Positions 40,201-50,659 of a stretch of DNA of 64,000 bases are shown here, piece by piece. The stretch lies in assembly GCA_963989245.1 (NCBI GenBank), contig OZ022346.1:48932133-48996132 (forward strand). Reading direction: 5' to 3'. The DNA comes from Nansenia antarctica (taxonomy: Eukaryota > Chordata > Actinopteri > Argentiniformes > Microstomatidae). Under the pieces are notes generated by a model that saw nothing but the letters and a program-made list of their open reading frames with translations, had not been told where the DNA came from and did not search any database. Every line of letters begins with the position of its first letter. Position 1 is the stretch's first letter. The position numbers and the translations under genes are program-made.

Positions 40201-43200
40201 AAGAGCCTATGGACACGAGAAGACCTACATCTTTTTTTTAAACAATAAAGCAAATGTTATTAGTGTAGTACAGTATTAGAGAGTCTTGTGACTATTTCAA
40301 CCAGCGTTCTCTAAAAAATCTCTTTCAGAATTGCGTAACCAAGAGCCTATGGACACGAGAAGACCTACATCTTTTTTTTAAACAATAAAGCAAATGTTAT
40401 TAGTGTAGTACAGTATTAGAGAGTCTTGTGACTATTTCAACCAGCGTTCTCTAAAAAATCTCTTTCAGAATTGCGTAACCAAGAGCCTATGGACACGAGA
40501 AGACCTACATCTTTTTTTTAAACAATAAAGCAAATGTTATTAGTGTAGTACAGTATTAGAGAGTCTTGTGACTATTTCAACCAGCATTCTCTAAAAAATC
40601 TCTTTCAGAATTGCGTAACCAAGAGCCTATGGACACGAGAAGACCTACATCTTTTTTTTAAACAATAAAGCAAATGTTATTAGTGTAGTACAGTATTAGA
40701 GAGTCTTGTGACTATTTCAACCAGCGTTCTCTAAAAAATCTCTTTCAGAATTGCGTAACCAAGAGCCTATGGACACGAGAAGACCTACATCTTTTTTTTA
40801 AACAATAAAGCAAATGTTATTAGTGTAGTACAGTATTAGAGAGTCTTGTGACTATTTCAACCAGCGTTCTCTAAAAAATCTCTTTCAGAATTGCGTAACC
40901 AAGAGCCTATGGACACGAGAAGACCTACATCTTTTTTTTAAACAATAAAGCAAATGTTATTAGTGTAGTACAGTATTAGAGAGTCTTGTGACTATTTCAA
41001 CCAGCGTTCTCTAAAAAATCTCTTTCAGAATTGCGTAACCAAGAGCCTATGGACACGAGAAGACCTACATCTTTTTGTTAAACAATAAAGCAAATGTTAT
41101 TAGTGTAGTACAGTATTAGAGAGTCTTGTGACTATTTCAACCAGCGTTCTCTAAAAAATCTCTTTCAGAATTGCGTAACCAAGAGCCTATGGACACGAGA
41201 AGACCTACATCTTTTTTTTAAACAATAAAGCAAATGTTATTAGTGTAGTACAGTATTAGAGAGTCTTGTGACTATTTCAACCAGCGTTCTCTAAAAAATC
41301 TCTTTCAGAATTGCGTAACCAAGAGCCTATGGACACGAGAAGACCTACATCTTTTTGTTAAACAATAAAGCAAATGTTATTAGTGTAGTACAGTATTAGA
41401 GAGTCTTGTGACTATTTCAACCAGCGTTCTCTAAAAAATCTCTTTCAGAATTGCGTAACCAAGAGCCTATGGACACGAGAAGACCTACATCTTTTTTTTA
41501 AACAATAAAGCAAATGTTATTAGTGTAGTACAGTATTAGAGAGTCTTGTGACTATTTCAACCAGCGTTCTCTAAAAAATCTCTTTCAGAATTGCGTAACC
41601 AAGAGCCTATGGACACGAGAAGACCTACATCTTTTTTTTAAACAATAAAGGAAATGTTATTAGTGTAGTACAGTATTAGAGAGTCTTGTGACTATTTCAA
41701 CCAGCGTTCTCTAAAAAATCTCTTTCAGAATTGCGTAACCAAGAGCCTATGGACACGAGAAGACCTACATCTTTTTTTTAAACAATAAAGCAAATGTTAT
41801 TAGTGTAGTACAGTATTAGAGAGTCTTGTGACTATTTCAACCAGCGTTCTCTAAAAAATCTCTTTCAGAATTGCGTAACCAAGAGCCTATGGACACGAGA
41901 AGACCTACATCTGTTTTTTAAACAATAAAGGAAATGTTATTAGTGTAGTACAGTATTAGAGAGTCTTGTGACTATTTCAACCAGCGTTCTCTAAAAAATC
42001 TCTTTCAGAATTGAGTAACCAAGAGCCTATGGACACGAGAAGACCTACATCTTTTTTTTAAACAATAAAGGAAATGTTATTAGTGTAGTACAGTATTAGA
42101 GAGTCTTGTGACTATTTCAACCAGCGTTCTCTAAAAAATCTCTTTCAGAATTGCGTAACCAAGAGCCTATGGACACGAGAAGACCTACATCTTTTTTTTA
42201 AACAATAAAGGAAATGTTATTAGTGTAGTACAGTATTAGAGAGTCTTGTGACTATTTCAACCAGCGTTCTCTAAAAAATCTCTTTCAGAATTGTGTAACC
42301 AAGAGCCTATGGACACGAGAAGACCTACATCTTTTTTTTAAACAATAAAGGAAATGTTATTAGTGTAGTACAGTATTAGAGAGTCTTGTGACTATTTCAA
42401 CCAGCGTTCTCTAAAAAATCTCTTTCAGAATTGCGTAACCAAGAGCCTATGGACACGAGAAGACCTATCCACACACACATTCACACACCAATGGTGGCAA
42501 GCTGCCATGCAAGGTGCCGGCCCGCTCACTGGGAGCAATTTGGGGTTCAGTGTCTTGCCCAAGGACACTTCGACATGTGGCCAGCCGGGGCTCGAACCTC
42601 CGATCTGCCAACCTTGCGATCATTAGACAGCGGCTCTACCTCCTGAGACACAGCCGCCCCATTGGTCTTATGTAGTGCTGTACTGAACATTGAATTTTCC
42701 TACAATCGTGTTCTACTGCTTATGAGGGATGAAAATGTATTATTGTTTGTGTAAGAAATATGTTTTTAAATGTTTTAAATGCCTCACAACCAAGAAAAAG
42801 CACTTACCAGATAGTGGAGCTTGGTGAGTTGAAAAGTGCTCTCTACAGTGATATGGAGTGGTTCTCCAACCTGGAACATGAAATGATCAATTCATACGGA
42901 TACATTGTTTAATATTGTTTGTGGAAAAAACGTCTATTTCCAGGACCTAAATGACTGTACACTCCTTCAGTCAAAGGGAGTTATAGAGGTCTCATTCAAA
43001 GCCATAAGAGTCCAGTATTTCTGATGTAGAGGAGGTGTGTATAGATCACCTGTCTGTTCTGATGTAGAGGAGGTGTGTATAGATCACCTGTCTGTTCTGA
43101 TGGAGAGGAGGTGTGTATAGATCACCTGTTGTGGGTGTTCTGGGTGAGAGGTGAGGGGGTGTATCTGGAGGTATGACCCGCTGGGGGAGACGTGGTCGTG

Positions 43201-43239
43201 GTGCATCTCCAGGGTCGCCTCGCTGGACATGAACCGGGT
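34248..43239 (-). CDS. cd109: CD109 / alpha-2-macroglobulin-like gene, four exons (partial)
   Basis: Members of this family are large thioester protease-binding or GPI-anchored surface proteins. Four minus-strand exons have canonical AG/GT borders and lengths divisible by three: 43126-43239 (SPSGSYLQIHP), 42808-42870 (VGEPLHITVE), 34947-35120 (TARGQVVAAG, SFSLTPSLSWSPEACVTVY, LPDGEV) and 34248-34388 (VSLSWSSETAGPGDSVSL, PGSLVGISVV). They match in order the N-terminal macroglobulin domains MG4-MG6 region preceding the bait region. The large intron of 7.7 kb between 42808 and 35120 contains a SINE, an hAT-like MITE and a satellite array. Thioester and receptor-binding parts are not in the window. 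Closest family is CD109-like; other A2M relatives are possible. Confidence 0.75.
34396..34680 (-). mobile_element. tRNA-derived SINE, full copy
   Basis: On the minus strand starts ACGGCTGTGGCGCAGGAGGT (A box), B box GGTTTGAGCCCC, body GTCCTTGGGCAAGACACTGA, and ends with CGCTATATAAGTGCAGTCCG and a short ATTTACC tail. This structure is very common in teleosts. Confidence 0.85.
34681..34946. other. Intron of the CD109-like gene
   Basis: No feature beyond the intron itself. Confidence 0.4.
35151..35243. repeat. 18-bp minisatellite
   Basis: Six copies of AGAGCATGAACCACTAAG just upstream (minus strand) of the CD109-like exon acceptor at 35120. Confidence 0.9.
35278..35354 (-). mobile_element. SINE, 3' part (interrupted copy)
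   Basis: Same SINE family as 34396-34680. It breaks off at CATTCACCCATC, where the MITE begins; the rest of this SINE resumes at 42469. Confidence 0.8.
35355..35790. mobile_element. hAT-like MITE
   Basis: Terminal inverted repeats TAGGGCTGCCAC and GTGGCAGCCCTA with GTCGACTA-rich subterminal motifs. No coding capacity. Its left end lies in the SINE and its right end abuts the satellite array, so the expected matching target duplication is not found on both sides. Confidence 0.7.
35791..42468. repeat. 140-bp satellite array, about 48 copies
   Basis: A highly uniform head-to-tail array. The unit starts GTAGTACAGTATTAGAGAGT and includes CTCTTTCAGAATTGCGTAAC, CCTATGGACACGAGAAGACC and AAACAATAAAGCAAATG. 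The period is 140 bp throughout except single units of 138 and 139. Variants (AGTATAGT, CTTCTAAGAAAT, GGAAATG, CTGTTTTTTAA) are shared by blocks of units, showing duplication of multi-unit segments. The array lies in an intron of the CD109-like gene. No protein is encoded. Confidence 0.98.
42469..42656 (-). mobile_element. SINE, 5' part (interrupted copy)
   Basis: Continues the SINE broken at 35354: tRNA head GGCTGTGTCTCAGGAGGTAG with B box GGTTCGAGCCCC on the minus strand. Confidence 0.8.
43021..43135. repeat. 38-bp minisatellite spanning a splice donor
   Basis: Three copies of a unit containing GTGTATAGATCACCTGT. On the minus strand each presents CAG/GTGATC, so the exon donor at 43126 is repeated at 43088 and 43050. 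Confidence 0.85.
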
Positions 43240-43546
43240 CTGCCAACAGCATCACATGGGTTTAAACATCATCTCTAGCGGTAAATTCATATATCATATA
43301 CATATACATAAATCTACATGTAATGGTCATACTAACATACAGTATGTACTGTTCTCCATCCTCCTCCCTGACATGGACACGTGTCCCCTCCCCTACACAG
43401 ATTCAAAAAGCATACAACAGCCCATGCTTTGAGTCTGTGTACTGGAGGATACAAGTGTACATTTTCAGGGAAAGAGACACAAGGCCAGTGTTGTGTAGTT
43501 ACTTCTTATACAACACGTAGCCTAACACAAGCTCAAGTGCTGTATG

Positions 43547-43796
43547 CAGGGTTCCCACACCTTCTGAAACATCAGATTCAAGCACCTTTCAAGGACTTTC
43601 AAGACTCAATTCCCTCAAATTCAAGGACCCAACACGGCATAGTTTGAGATCTAGATGAGAATTTATATAATAGGAACTATCCACTCACAGACAACAATTA
43701 AAAAGAGAGGCTTGAATGTGTGAACACTAGATGGTCTCTTGCCTTCTCTACCACAGCACAGCAAAACAATATATTGTGAAATATGTGTAAAGTTAA
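43547..43796. mobile_element. hAT-like MITE, second copy (truncated)
   Basis: Begins CAGGGTTCCCACACC and matches 7060-7308 closely, stopping where the first copy has its GA microsatellite. Confidence 0.7.
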
Positions 43797-44351
43797 GCAA
43801 TACAGAGACTTATTTACTAGTTGACGAGCTAAGTAAAACATTTTTGAATGATACTTTCGTTTTAGCTCGTGTTCAAAAGTAAGAACTGTGTGTTCATCTA
43901 GTTATGTGTAGTTATGTGTTTTTAGCATGTCGATGTTCTCCCAGTATGTTATCATGTTATTAAAATACAGTTTAGACCTTCGTAGCGATGTGTTTTGTTA
44001 ACAGCGTTCGTCGCCGTGGCTGCGTTGAGTCACTTTTCTCCCGTTCAGTGTTTGAGGTGAACCAACACATTCAAATACGCCTGTCGTGTTCAATCTTTCT
44101 CTGATTTCAATGTATGACACATCATTTGAAAGCTTACAATCTGTAGTTTAAGCACATGTAAAAATGAAAGATCCACTTGATCTTGGAGGGCGAGGATTGA
44201 AAACATAAATGCCAAACGCAGAAGCTCCTCCCCCAAAATGACGCGCGCGCGCTTCCTGTGCAGGCTGGTCTCAATCACGTCCTCGTTCCAGAGATAAATT
44301 CACCATCGAACTTCATCGAAGTCATTCTGGCCAGCTGTTCTGAACGTAAAG
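43797..44351. other. Spacer 5' of histone H4 fragment
   Basis: No gene recognised. Contains a GC-alternating ACGCGCGCGCGC at 44240-44252 and could include the H4 fragment's promoter. Confidence 0.35.
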
Positions 44352-44413
44352 ATGTCTGGCAAAGGAGGAAAGGGACTCGGAAAAGGAGGCGCCAAGCGTC
44401 ATCGCAAGGTTCT
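44352..44413 (+). pseudogene. Histone H4 N-terminal tail fragment, interrupted by DIRS
   Basis: An ATG at 44352 starts MSGKGGKGLGKGGAKRHRKV, the H4 tail with two residues (Arg-Gly after Ser-Gly) missing. The frame then runs into the DIRS terminus. Beyond the element (50629-50641) the next bases would add Leu-Arg-Cys-Thr and a stop, so the H4 sequence was already incomplete before the insertion. It can encode only the tail, not the histone fold. Probably a pseudogene; a real truncated exon cannot be excluded. Confidence 0.7.
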
Positions 44414-44484
44414 ATATCGTGGAGCTCCGCCCCATAGGGGAGCTCTGCTCCTATTGGTTTACCCGCTACCTAAAGTAGCCAATG

Positions 44485-44500
44485 ACTGAATTTTTCAATG
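44485..44500 (+). promoter_or_regulatory. DIRS terminal-repeat TATA box
   Basis: GCTATATAAAGG in the left terminal repeat (TATATAAA at about 44521-44529), ~115 bp before the gag-like ATG, is the likely element promoter. Feature bounds are approximate and cover the immediate upstream CAAT-containing region. Confidence 0.4.
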
Positions 44501-44642
44501 CCTGCGCCCGCCTGGGGTGCTATATAAAGGGGTGTACTTCGCTACCTCATTCTCCCAAAAAGTTCAGCACGGGTTTATATCTGAAGACTGAGAAGGACGA
44601 CTACTAAGACTGGAGAACCCGCCAGACTTTTCCCTTCAAGAT

Positions 44643-45470
44643 ATGGATCGTCCGCCGCCTATGGAGAAGTTCCTCCGGGACGCCTGCCGCTGCGACTTCC
44701 GAGCAGCGGAGGACACTTTTCAGCGGAGGAGACTTTTCCCTTCAGCGATGGATCGTCCGCCGCCGACCACGAAGAAGTTCCTCCGGGACACCTGCCGCTG
44801 CGATTTCCTAGCAGCGGAGGACAAGCACGACTTCTGCCACGTCTGCCTCGGCCCCGAACATGCCGAGGCGGCGTTGGTCGCCTCCCCCAGCTGCCTCCCC
44901 TTCCACCTCCTTTCCGTCGCGGAAAGGCGAAAGGGGATGGCCTGGATCAAGGAGAGCTTTTTTCCCCTGGCGGGCGCTATCTCGGGGATGCTATCCGACT
45001 CGAATAGCTCTGCCGATGATGCGTCCGGACAGGCCCCAGAGCGGCGTTCTGGGCAGGCACCTCCCCAAGTAGGGATGGTCCCGCCCGCTCAGCCGGCCCT
45101 GACACCACGCCGCCCTCACCCAGCTGAGTGGTCGGTGCCGGTGTCAGAATCAGAAAGCTCTGATGAGCTCGGTGCGCAGGCGGCGGCGAATAACATCGCC
45201 GTGTTTAACGCCGCCATTGCGAAGATCACCACAGACCGACCCAACGGTCTGTCTGCAGCGGAGGCGGAGTTTCTGAGCAAACTCAGTGCCGCGACGACAC
45301 GAGGCGTTATTACATCAAAAACCCCTCCATGTCTATCAAGACCTGGCCCAGCTCATGAGCGTGCGGCCGGTTCTTTGATTATCAGGCATAATAAACCTGC
45401 GTCAATAAAGAGCATTGTTACACATAACAAACACTCTTTACAGACGGTAAGTCAGACGGTAAATCCCTAA
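44643..45470 (+). CDS. DIRS gag-like protein
   Basis: A 275-codon frame starting MDRPPPMEKFLRDACRCDF. The N-terminus contains an internal duplication: DRPPP..KFLRD(A/T)CRCDF occurs twice within 60 residues. A zinc-binding pattern C-H-V-C-L-G-P-E-H (C-x2-C-x4-H) follows in KHDFCHVCLGPEHAEAA, similar to gag-like ORFs of fish DIRS1 elements, which presumably coat element RNA. The centre is acidic/Ser-rich. From ~45301 the reading enters the first unit of a ~325-bp tandem duplication, so the C-terminus (HNKHSLQTVSQTVNP) is formed by repeat sequence and is probably not the original one. Confidence 0.65.
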   Translation: MDRPPPMEKFLRDACRCDFRAAEDTFQRRRLFPSAMDRPPPTTKKFLRDTCRCDFLAAEDKHDFCHVCLGPEHAEAALVASPSCLPFHLLSVAERRKGMAWIKESFFPLAGAISGMLSDSNSSADDASGQAPERRSGQAPPQVGMVPPAQPALTPRRPHPAEWSVPVSESESSDELGAQAAANNIAVFNAAIAKITTDRPNGLSAAEAEFLSKLSAATTRGVITSKTPPCLSRPGPAHERAAGSLIIRHNKPASIKSIVTHNKHSLQTVSQTVNP

Positions 45471-46738
45471 GGAGGATTTTCCATGGTATCTACCAGAGCG
45501 GAGACCCACCTGCCTTGTCAGAGTGTGGTCGAATCGCTACCGGTTAGAAACGAAGCGGAGACTAGCCCAGCTTACCGGCGTGTGGCCAGCTCTCTGCCTA
45601 GCAGACTTACCCCTATCACGACACGAGGCGGTATTTACATCAAAAACCCCTCCATGTCTATTCAAGACCTGGCCCAGCTCATGAGCGTGCGGCCGGTTCT
45701 TTGATTATCAGGCATAATAAACCTGCGTCAATAAAGAGCATTGTTTCACATAACAAACACTCTTTACAGACGGTAAGTCAGACGGTAAATCCCTAAGGAG
45801 GATTTTCCATGGTATCTACCGGAGCGGAGACCCACCTGCCTTGTCAGAGTGTGGTCGAATCGCTACCGGTTAGAAACGAAGCGGAGACTAGCCCAGCTTA
45901 CCGGCGTGTGGCCAGCTCTCTGCCTAGCAGACTTACCCCTATCACGACACGAGGCGGTATTTACATCAAAACCCCTCCATGTCTATTCAAGACCTGGCCC
46001 AGCTCATGAGCGTGCGGCCGGTTCTTTGATTATCAGGCATAATAAACCTGCGTCAATAAAGAGCATTGTTTCACATAACAAACACTCTTTACAGACGGTA
46101 AATCCCTAAGGAGGATTTTCCATGGTATCTACCGGAGCGGAGACCCACCTGCCTTGTCAGAGTGTGGTCGAATCGCTACCGGTTAGAAACGAAGCGGAGA
46201 CTAGCCCAGCTTACCGGCGTGTGGCCAGCTCTCTGCCTAGCAGACTTACCCCTATCACGACACGAGGCGGTATTTACATCAAAAACCCCTCCATGTCTAT
46301 TCAAGACCTGGCCCAGCTCATGAGCGTGCGGCCGGTTCTTTGATTATCAGGCATAATAAACCTGCGTCAATAAAGAGCATTGTTACACATAACAAACACT
46401 CTTTACAGACGGTAAGTCAGACGGTAAATCCCTAAGGAGGATTTTCCATGGTATCTACCGGAGCGGAGACCCACCTGCCTTGTCAGAGTGTGGTCGAATC
46501 GCTACCAGTTAGAAACGAAGCGGAGACTAGCCCAGCTTACCGGCGTGTGGCCAGCTCTCTGCCTAGCGGACTTACCCCTATCACGACACGAGGCGTTATT
46601 TACATCAAAAACCCCTCCATGTCTATCAAGACCCGGCCCAGCTCATGAGCGTGCGGCCGGTTCTTTGATTATCAGGCATAATAAACCTGCGTCAATAAAG
46701 AGCATTGTTACACATAACAAACACTTTACAGACGGCAG
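45301..46738 (+). repeat. ~325-bp tandem repeat inside DIRS, 4.4 copies
   Basis: Copies of ACACGAGGCG start at 45301, 45625, 45951, 46264 and 46590 (spacing 324, 326, 313, 326). Each unit contains GGAGGATTTTCCATGG, a short frame beginning MVSTGAETHLPCQS and two AATAAA sequences (in ATAATAAACC and TCAATAAAGA). Confidence 0.93.
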
Positions 46739-46984
46739 CCCATCCCTTTTCGAAATGACCCCACCTTGGGCTGTGCCATCTCCTCGGTGGGCAGCGGCGG
46801 CTGGGGTCATACAGAAATTCAAGCTTTTTCTGTCGACTGCACCACAACAGACGGCCCAGCCGCTGTCGTTGCTTTATGCAGAATGACTAGAAGGGACAGG
46901 TATTCTGTCGGGCTGGCTTGACAGGACATTGAGGAGGGGATATGCACTACAGTTCATTCAGCCTCCTCCGCCCTTCAGGGGCGT

Positions 46985-47900
46985 GAGAGAGACTGTTTTT
47001 TGTCCTGCCCGATAAAGACACGTGCGCTCCGGGAGGAGATTACGAATCTCCTAACAAAGGGCGCAGTGACATTGGTTCCGAGGGACCAGTGGGACATGAG
47101 ATGGTACTCCCCGTATTTCCTTGTCCCAAAGAATTCGGGAGACATGAGACCCATACTAGATTTCAGGGTCCTCAACGAGAGAGTGGCGAAACGCCCCTTT
47201 CGTAGATACCTGAGGGTCGCGTATTTCGTGTGCCAATCACAGAGTGGCACAGGAAATTCCTACGTTTTGTTTTCCAAGGGAAGGTTTACGAGTACACGCG
47301 CCTGCCCTTCGGGTACGCGCTTGCTCCTCGTTTTTTCTCCAAATGCGTGCAGACAGCACTCGAACCACTGAGGCGTAACGAGATACGCATAATATGCGGA
47401 TCTCGATGACCTACTGGTCTTGGCCCAATGCCCAAATCGAGCCATTCGGGACGCAACCTCACTGGTGCAGCGCCTCACTCAGCTGGGGTTAGCTGTAAAC
47501 TGGACAGAGAGTGCTCCGTGGCCGGCTCAACAGTTTTCCTATCTAGGCATTCAGTTGGATACTGCCGAGATGAGGGCCAGTTTATCGGCACCACGGAGAG
47601 CGACACTGACGTCAGCTCCCTGGGTGTGTCGAGTGACAAATACAATCACCGCTCTGTCAAGGATGTCCTTACTAGGACTGAGGTCTGCAGCCCATGTAGT
47701 GGTCCCCTTAGGCCTGTTACACATGCGCAGACTGCAGAGGCGGTTCGCACGACTGCGACGGGTTCCAGTGAGAACGCCGTCGCAAGTTGATTGTAATACA
47801 GAGATCGGTTAAAACCGACCTGAGCTACTGGAGAGACCCGCGCGTCATCGCGCGCGGAGTCGCCTGAGTTCGCTGAAAGCTCTCCACATTCCAGGTCTGC
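46985..47900 (+). pseudogene. DIRS reverse transcriptase / RNase H remnant
   Basis: Pieces in shifting frames match a DIRS/Ty3-related reverse transcriptase: ITNLLTKGAVTLVPRDQW and SPYFLVPKNSGDMRPILDFR (47030-47170), YTRLPFGYALAP-type region (~47290-47330), a catalytic region reading YADLDDLLVLAQ in one frame (~47390-47430) and QQFSYLGIQLDT (~47528). An RNase H end (GLLNEGADLLSRGG) is at 47895-47935. Several frameshifts and an internal deletion make it non-functional. In intact elements this enzyme copies element RNA. Confidence 0.7.
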
Positions 47901-48339
47901 TCAACGAAGGAGCAGATCTGTTATCACGGGGAGGCCCGAGGGACGACGACTGGAGGTTAGCACACTCCATTGTGTCGCTGATTTGGGCACGGTTCGGGCA
48001 AGCAGAAGTGGTTCTGTTTGCGTCACGGACGAATGCGCAGTGTCGCCTTTGGTTCTTCCTGCGCGAACAGGACAACCCGCCATTGGGAGTCGATACATTC
48101 GCACACCACCCATGGCCGAGGGTCCTGTTATACGCGTTCCCACCCCTGACATCTATCCTCCCACTGTTGGCACGAGTGAGGTCAGAGAGGCTAGAGTTAA
48201 TTCTTGTAGCCCCGGACCGTCCCGGAGCCCCGTGGTTTCCGGAACTGATGGAGATGTTGGTAGAGGGCCCATGGCCCATACCTCATCGACAAGATGCACT
48301 CTCTCAAGCCAGAGGCTTGGTGAGGGGGCCGCCTATGAT

Positions 48340-49400
48340 GGGGGGCCCCCTCATGGCCTGGTTACTGAGAGGGATTTGTTAGAACGCAGGGGTCTGACAG
48401 ACGCGGTCATTCAGACCATTCAGAGTGCGCGCGCGCAATCCACTGCAGGGGGATATGCGGCGCGCTGGCGAGTGTTTACACAGTGTGAGGGACAGGACGT
48501 TGACCCAGTCTGCTGTCGGGTCGAAACGTTCTTGTGCTTCTTACAGTCGCTGTTTGACAAGGGATTGGCGGCGAGAACTATTAAAGTTTACGCGGCTGCC
48601 ATCTCAGCTTGTCATGAGGGTTTTGCGACAACGACACTGTTCAGTCATTCGCTGGTTAAGCGTTTTTTGACTGGAGTGTGTAGGCTTAGACGCCCTCATA
48701 GGACTCTAATGCCAAAATGGGACCTGTCGATTGTGCTAGAGGCGCTGTGCGTGCCCCATTCGAACCCATTGACACTGTGTCGTTGCGTTTATTGTCTCTC
48801 AAGACGAGTCAGCTCCTCGCCTTGACTACGGCTAAGCGAGTGAGTGATTTATGTGCTCTCTCGACACGGGCAGATTGTTTGATCATATCTGATGACAAAA
48901 CAAAAGCTGTGTTACGCCCTAACCCGGCTTTTATCCCTAAGGTTAATCGTGGGTTTAGGGTTCAGAGCTGTGCTCTGAGCGCCTTTTTTCCTCCTCCTCA
49001 CGACGGAGAGAGGGAGAGGCGTTTACATTGTCTATGTCCGGTGCGCGCGTTGGCACAATAGGTGAAGCGCACGGCAGGACTGAGATCTTCTCCCCAGCTT
49101 CTGATCTGCTACGGCGGACAGAAAGCCGGGGCACCACTCTCGAAGCAGAGGCTGTCCCATTGGATTTGCGAGGCTATTAGCCTCGCATACGAATCGAAGG
49201 GGCAGCCCGTGCCGACTGGCATTCGGGCTCATTCCACCAGGGGCATGGCCACATCAGTGGCCATTCTCAGGGGAGTGGGAGTGGAGGAGATATGTGAGGC
49301 GGCGTCTTGGTCGTCGCCATCACTTTTTGCACGGTATTACTTGAAAGATATTCTTCCTCATCCTTTTCTCATTCTGTCCTCAGTTTTGCTGATGACTGAT
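48340..49400 (+). pseudogene. DIRS tyrosine recombinase
   Basis: Replaces the integrase of other LTR retroelements and inserts circular DNA. The N-terminal SAM-like part (QSTAGGYAARWRVF, TIKVYAAAISACHEG) is in one frame up to ~48800. The catalytic part follows in another: AKRVSDLCALST with the first Arg, HSTRGMATS giving the H-x-x-R pair, and YY in FARYYLKD as candidate nucleophile (~49340). A frameshift near 48800 and a TAG at 49059-49061 interrupt it. Catalytic residues are still recognisable, indicating modest age. Confidence 0.78.
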
Positions 49401-50160
49401 GTAGTGGGAAGGCACTTGGATTACCCTGGTCATGGGGATTCTATTCAAGTGTTGTCAGGATGAATACGGATGTGCCTGGGGAGGGGACCCTCCTCCAGGA
49501 CATGTTCCGTTAGATCAACAACCCTACGTGCTCACGTAAGGGTTAGATCAGTGATATTTCTTCCGCATCCTTTTCTCATTCTGTCCTCAGTTTTGCTGAT
49601 GACTGATGTAGTGGGGAAAGCACTTGGATCACCCTGGTTGGGGATTCTATTCAAGTGCTGTCAGGATGATTACGGATGTGCCTGGGGAGGGGACCCTCCT
49701 CCAGGACATGTTCCGTTAGATCTACAACCCTACGTGCTCACGTAAGGGTTAGGTCAGTGATATTCTTCCTCAATCCTTTCTCATTCTGTCCTCAGTTTTG
49801 CTGATGACTGATGTTGTGGGAAGGGCACTTGGATTACCCTGGTCATGGGGATTCTATTCAAGTGCTGTCAGGATGAATACGGATGTGCCTGGGGAGGGGA
49901 CCCTCTTCCAGGACATGTCTGTTAGATCAACAACCCAACGTAAGGGTTAGGTAAGTGATATTTCTTCCTCATCCTTTTCTCACTCTGTCCTCAGTTTGCT
50001 GAGGACTGATGTAGTGGGGATGGCACTTGGATTACCCTGGTTGGGGATGCTATTCAAGTGCTGTCAGGATGATTACGGATGTGCCTGGGGAGGGGACCCT
50101 CCTCCAGGACATGTTCCGTTAGATCTACAACCCTGCGTGCTCACGTAAGGGCTAGATCAG
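49343..50160 (+). repeat. ~205-bp tandem repeat near DIRS 3' end, four copies
   Basis: Units start near 49348, 49556, 49760 and 49964 with CTTTTCTCATTCTGTCCTCAG and end GTAAGGGTTAGATCAGTGATAT. Each contains a donor-like CACGTAAGGG and acceptor-like TTCTGTCCTCAG. Confidence 0.88.
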
Positions 50161-50659
50161 TGGAGCAGACTCGTGTGGGTTGGGCCAACTTTTTAAGGTT
50201 GTCTTGAACCAACATCAGTGGTCAGCTCCGGGTGCCGCTGAGATTGTTTTACGGATTAATAGTCTCAGTGGGGGTACATTTGGCCTCGTTCGCTCCGCCT
50301 AAACCAATAGGAGCAGAGCTCCCCTATGGGGCGGAGCTCCACGATATAGAACGATAGTTATGGAGATAGACTCCAGTTCTATGAGTGGAGCGGAGCCCCA
50401 TAGGGCTGCTGGCCCACTTCGACTCGTTCAAACCCGGCTGTTTTTGTATGTTTGGGAGAATGAGGTAGCGAAGTACACCCCTTTATATAGCACCCCAGGC
50501 GGGCGCAGGCATTGAAAAATTCAGTCATTGGCTACTTTAGGTAGCGGGTAAACCAATAGGAGCAGAGCTCCCCTATGGGGCTCCGCTCCACTCATAGAAC
50601 TGGAGTCTATCTCCATAACTATCGTTCTCCGCTGCACTTAGTATTTATTCTTGATTATT

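Larger units (their letters stand above)
44410..50628 (+). mobile_element. DIRS1-like tyrosine-recombinase retrotransposon
   Basis: Element order: terminal repeat, gag-like ORF, tandem duplications, degenerate RT/RNase H, tyrosine recombinase, tandem duplications, internal complementary region, inverted terminal repeat. Left (44430-44562) and right (50452-50580) ends are inverted copies carrying GCTATATAAAGGGGTGTACT. The internal region at 50330-50392 reads as the complement of left end plus right end joined through GAAC, the hallmark of DIRS elements, which integrate as circles by a recombinase. Several frameshifts and stops make it non-autonomous. Confidence 0.88.

Noticed and set aside
35791..42468. 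CRISPR-like array of regular repeats
   Set aside because: Units are contiguous 140-bp tandem copies without variable spacers, and the genome is a vertebrate.
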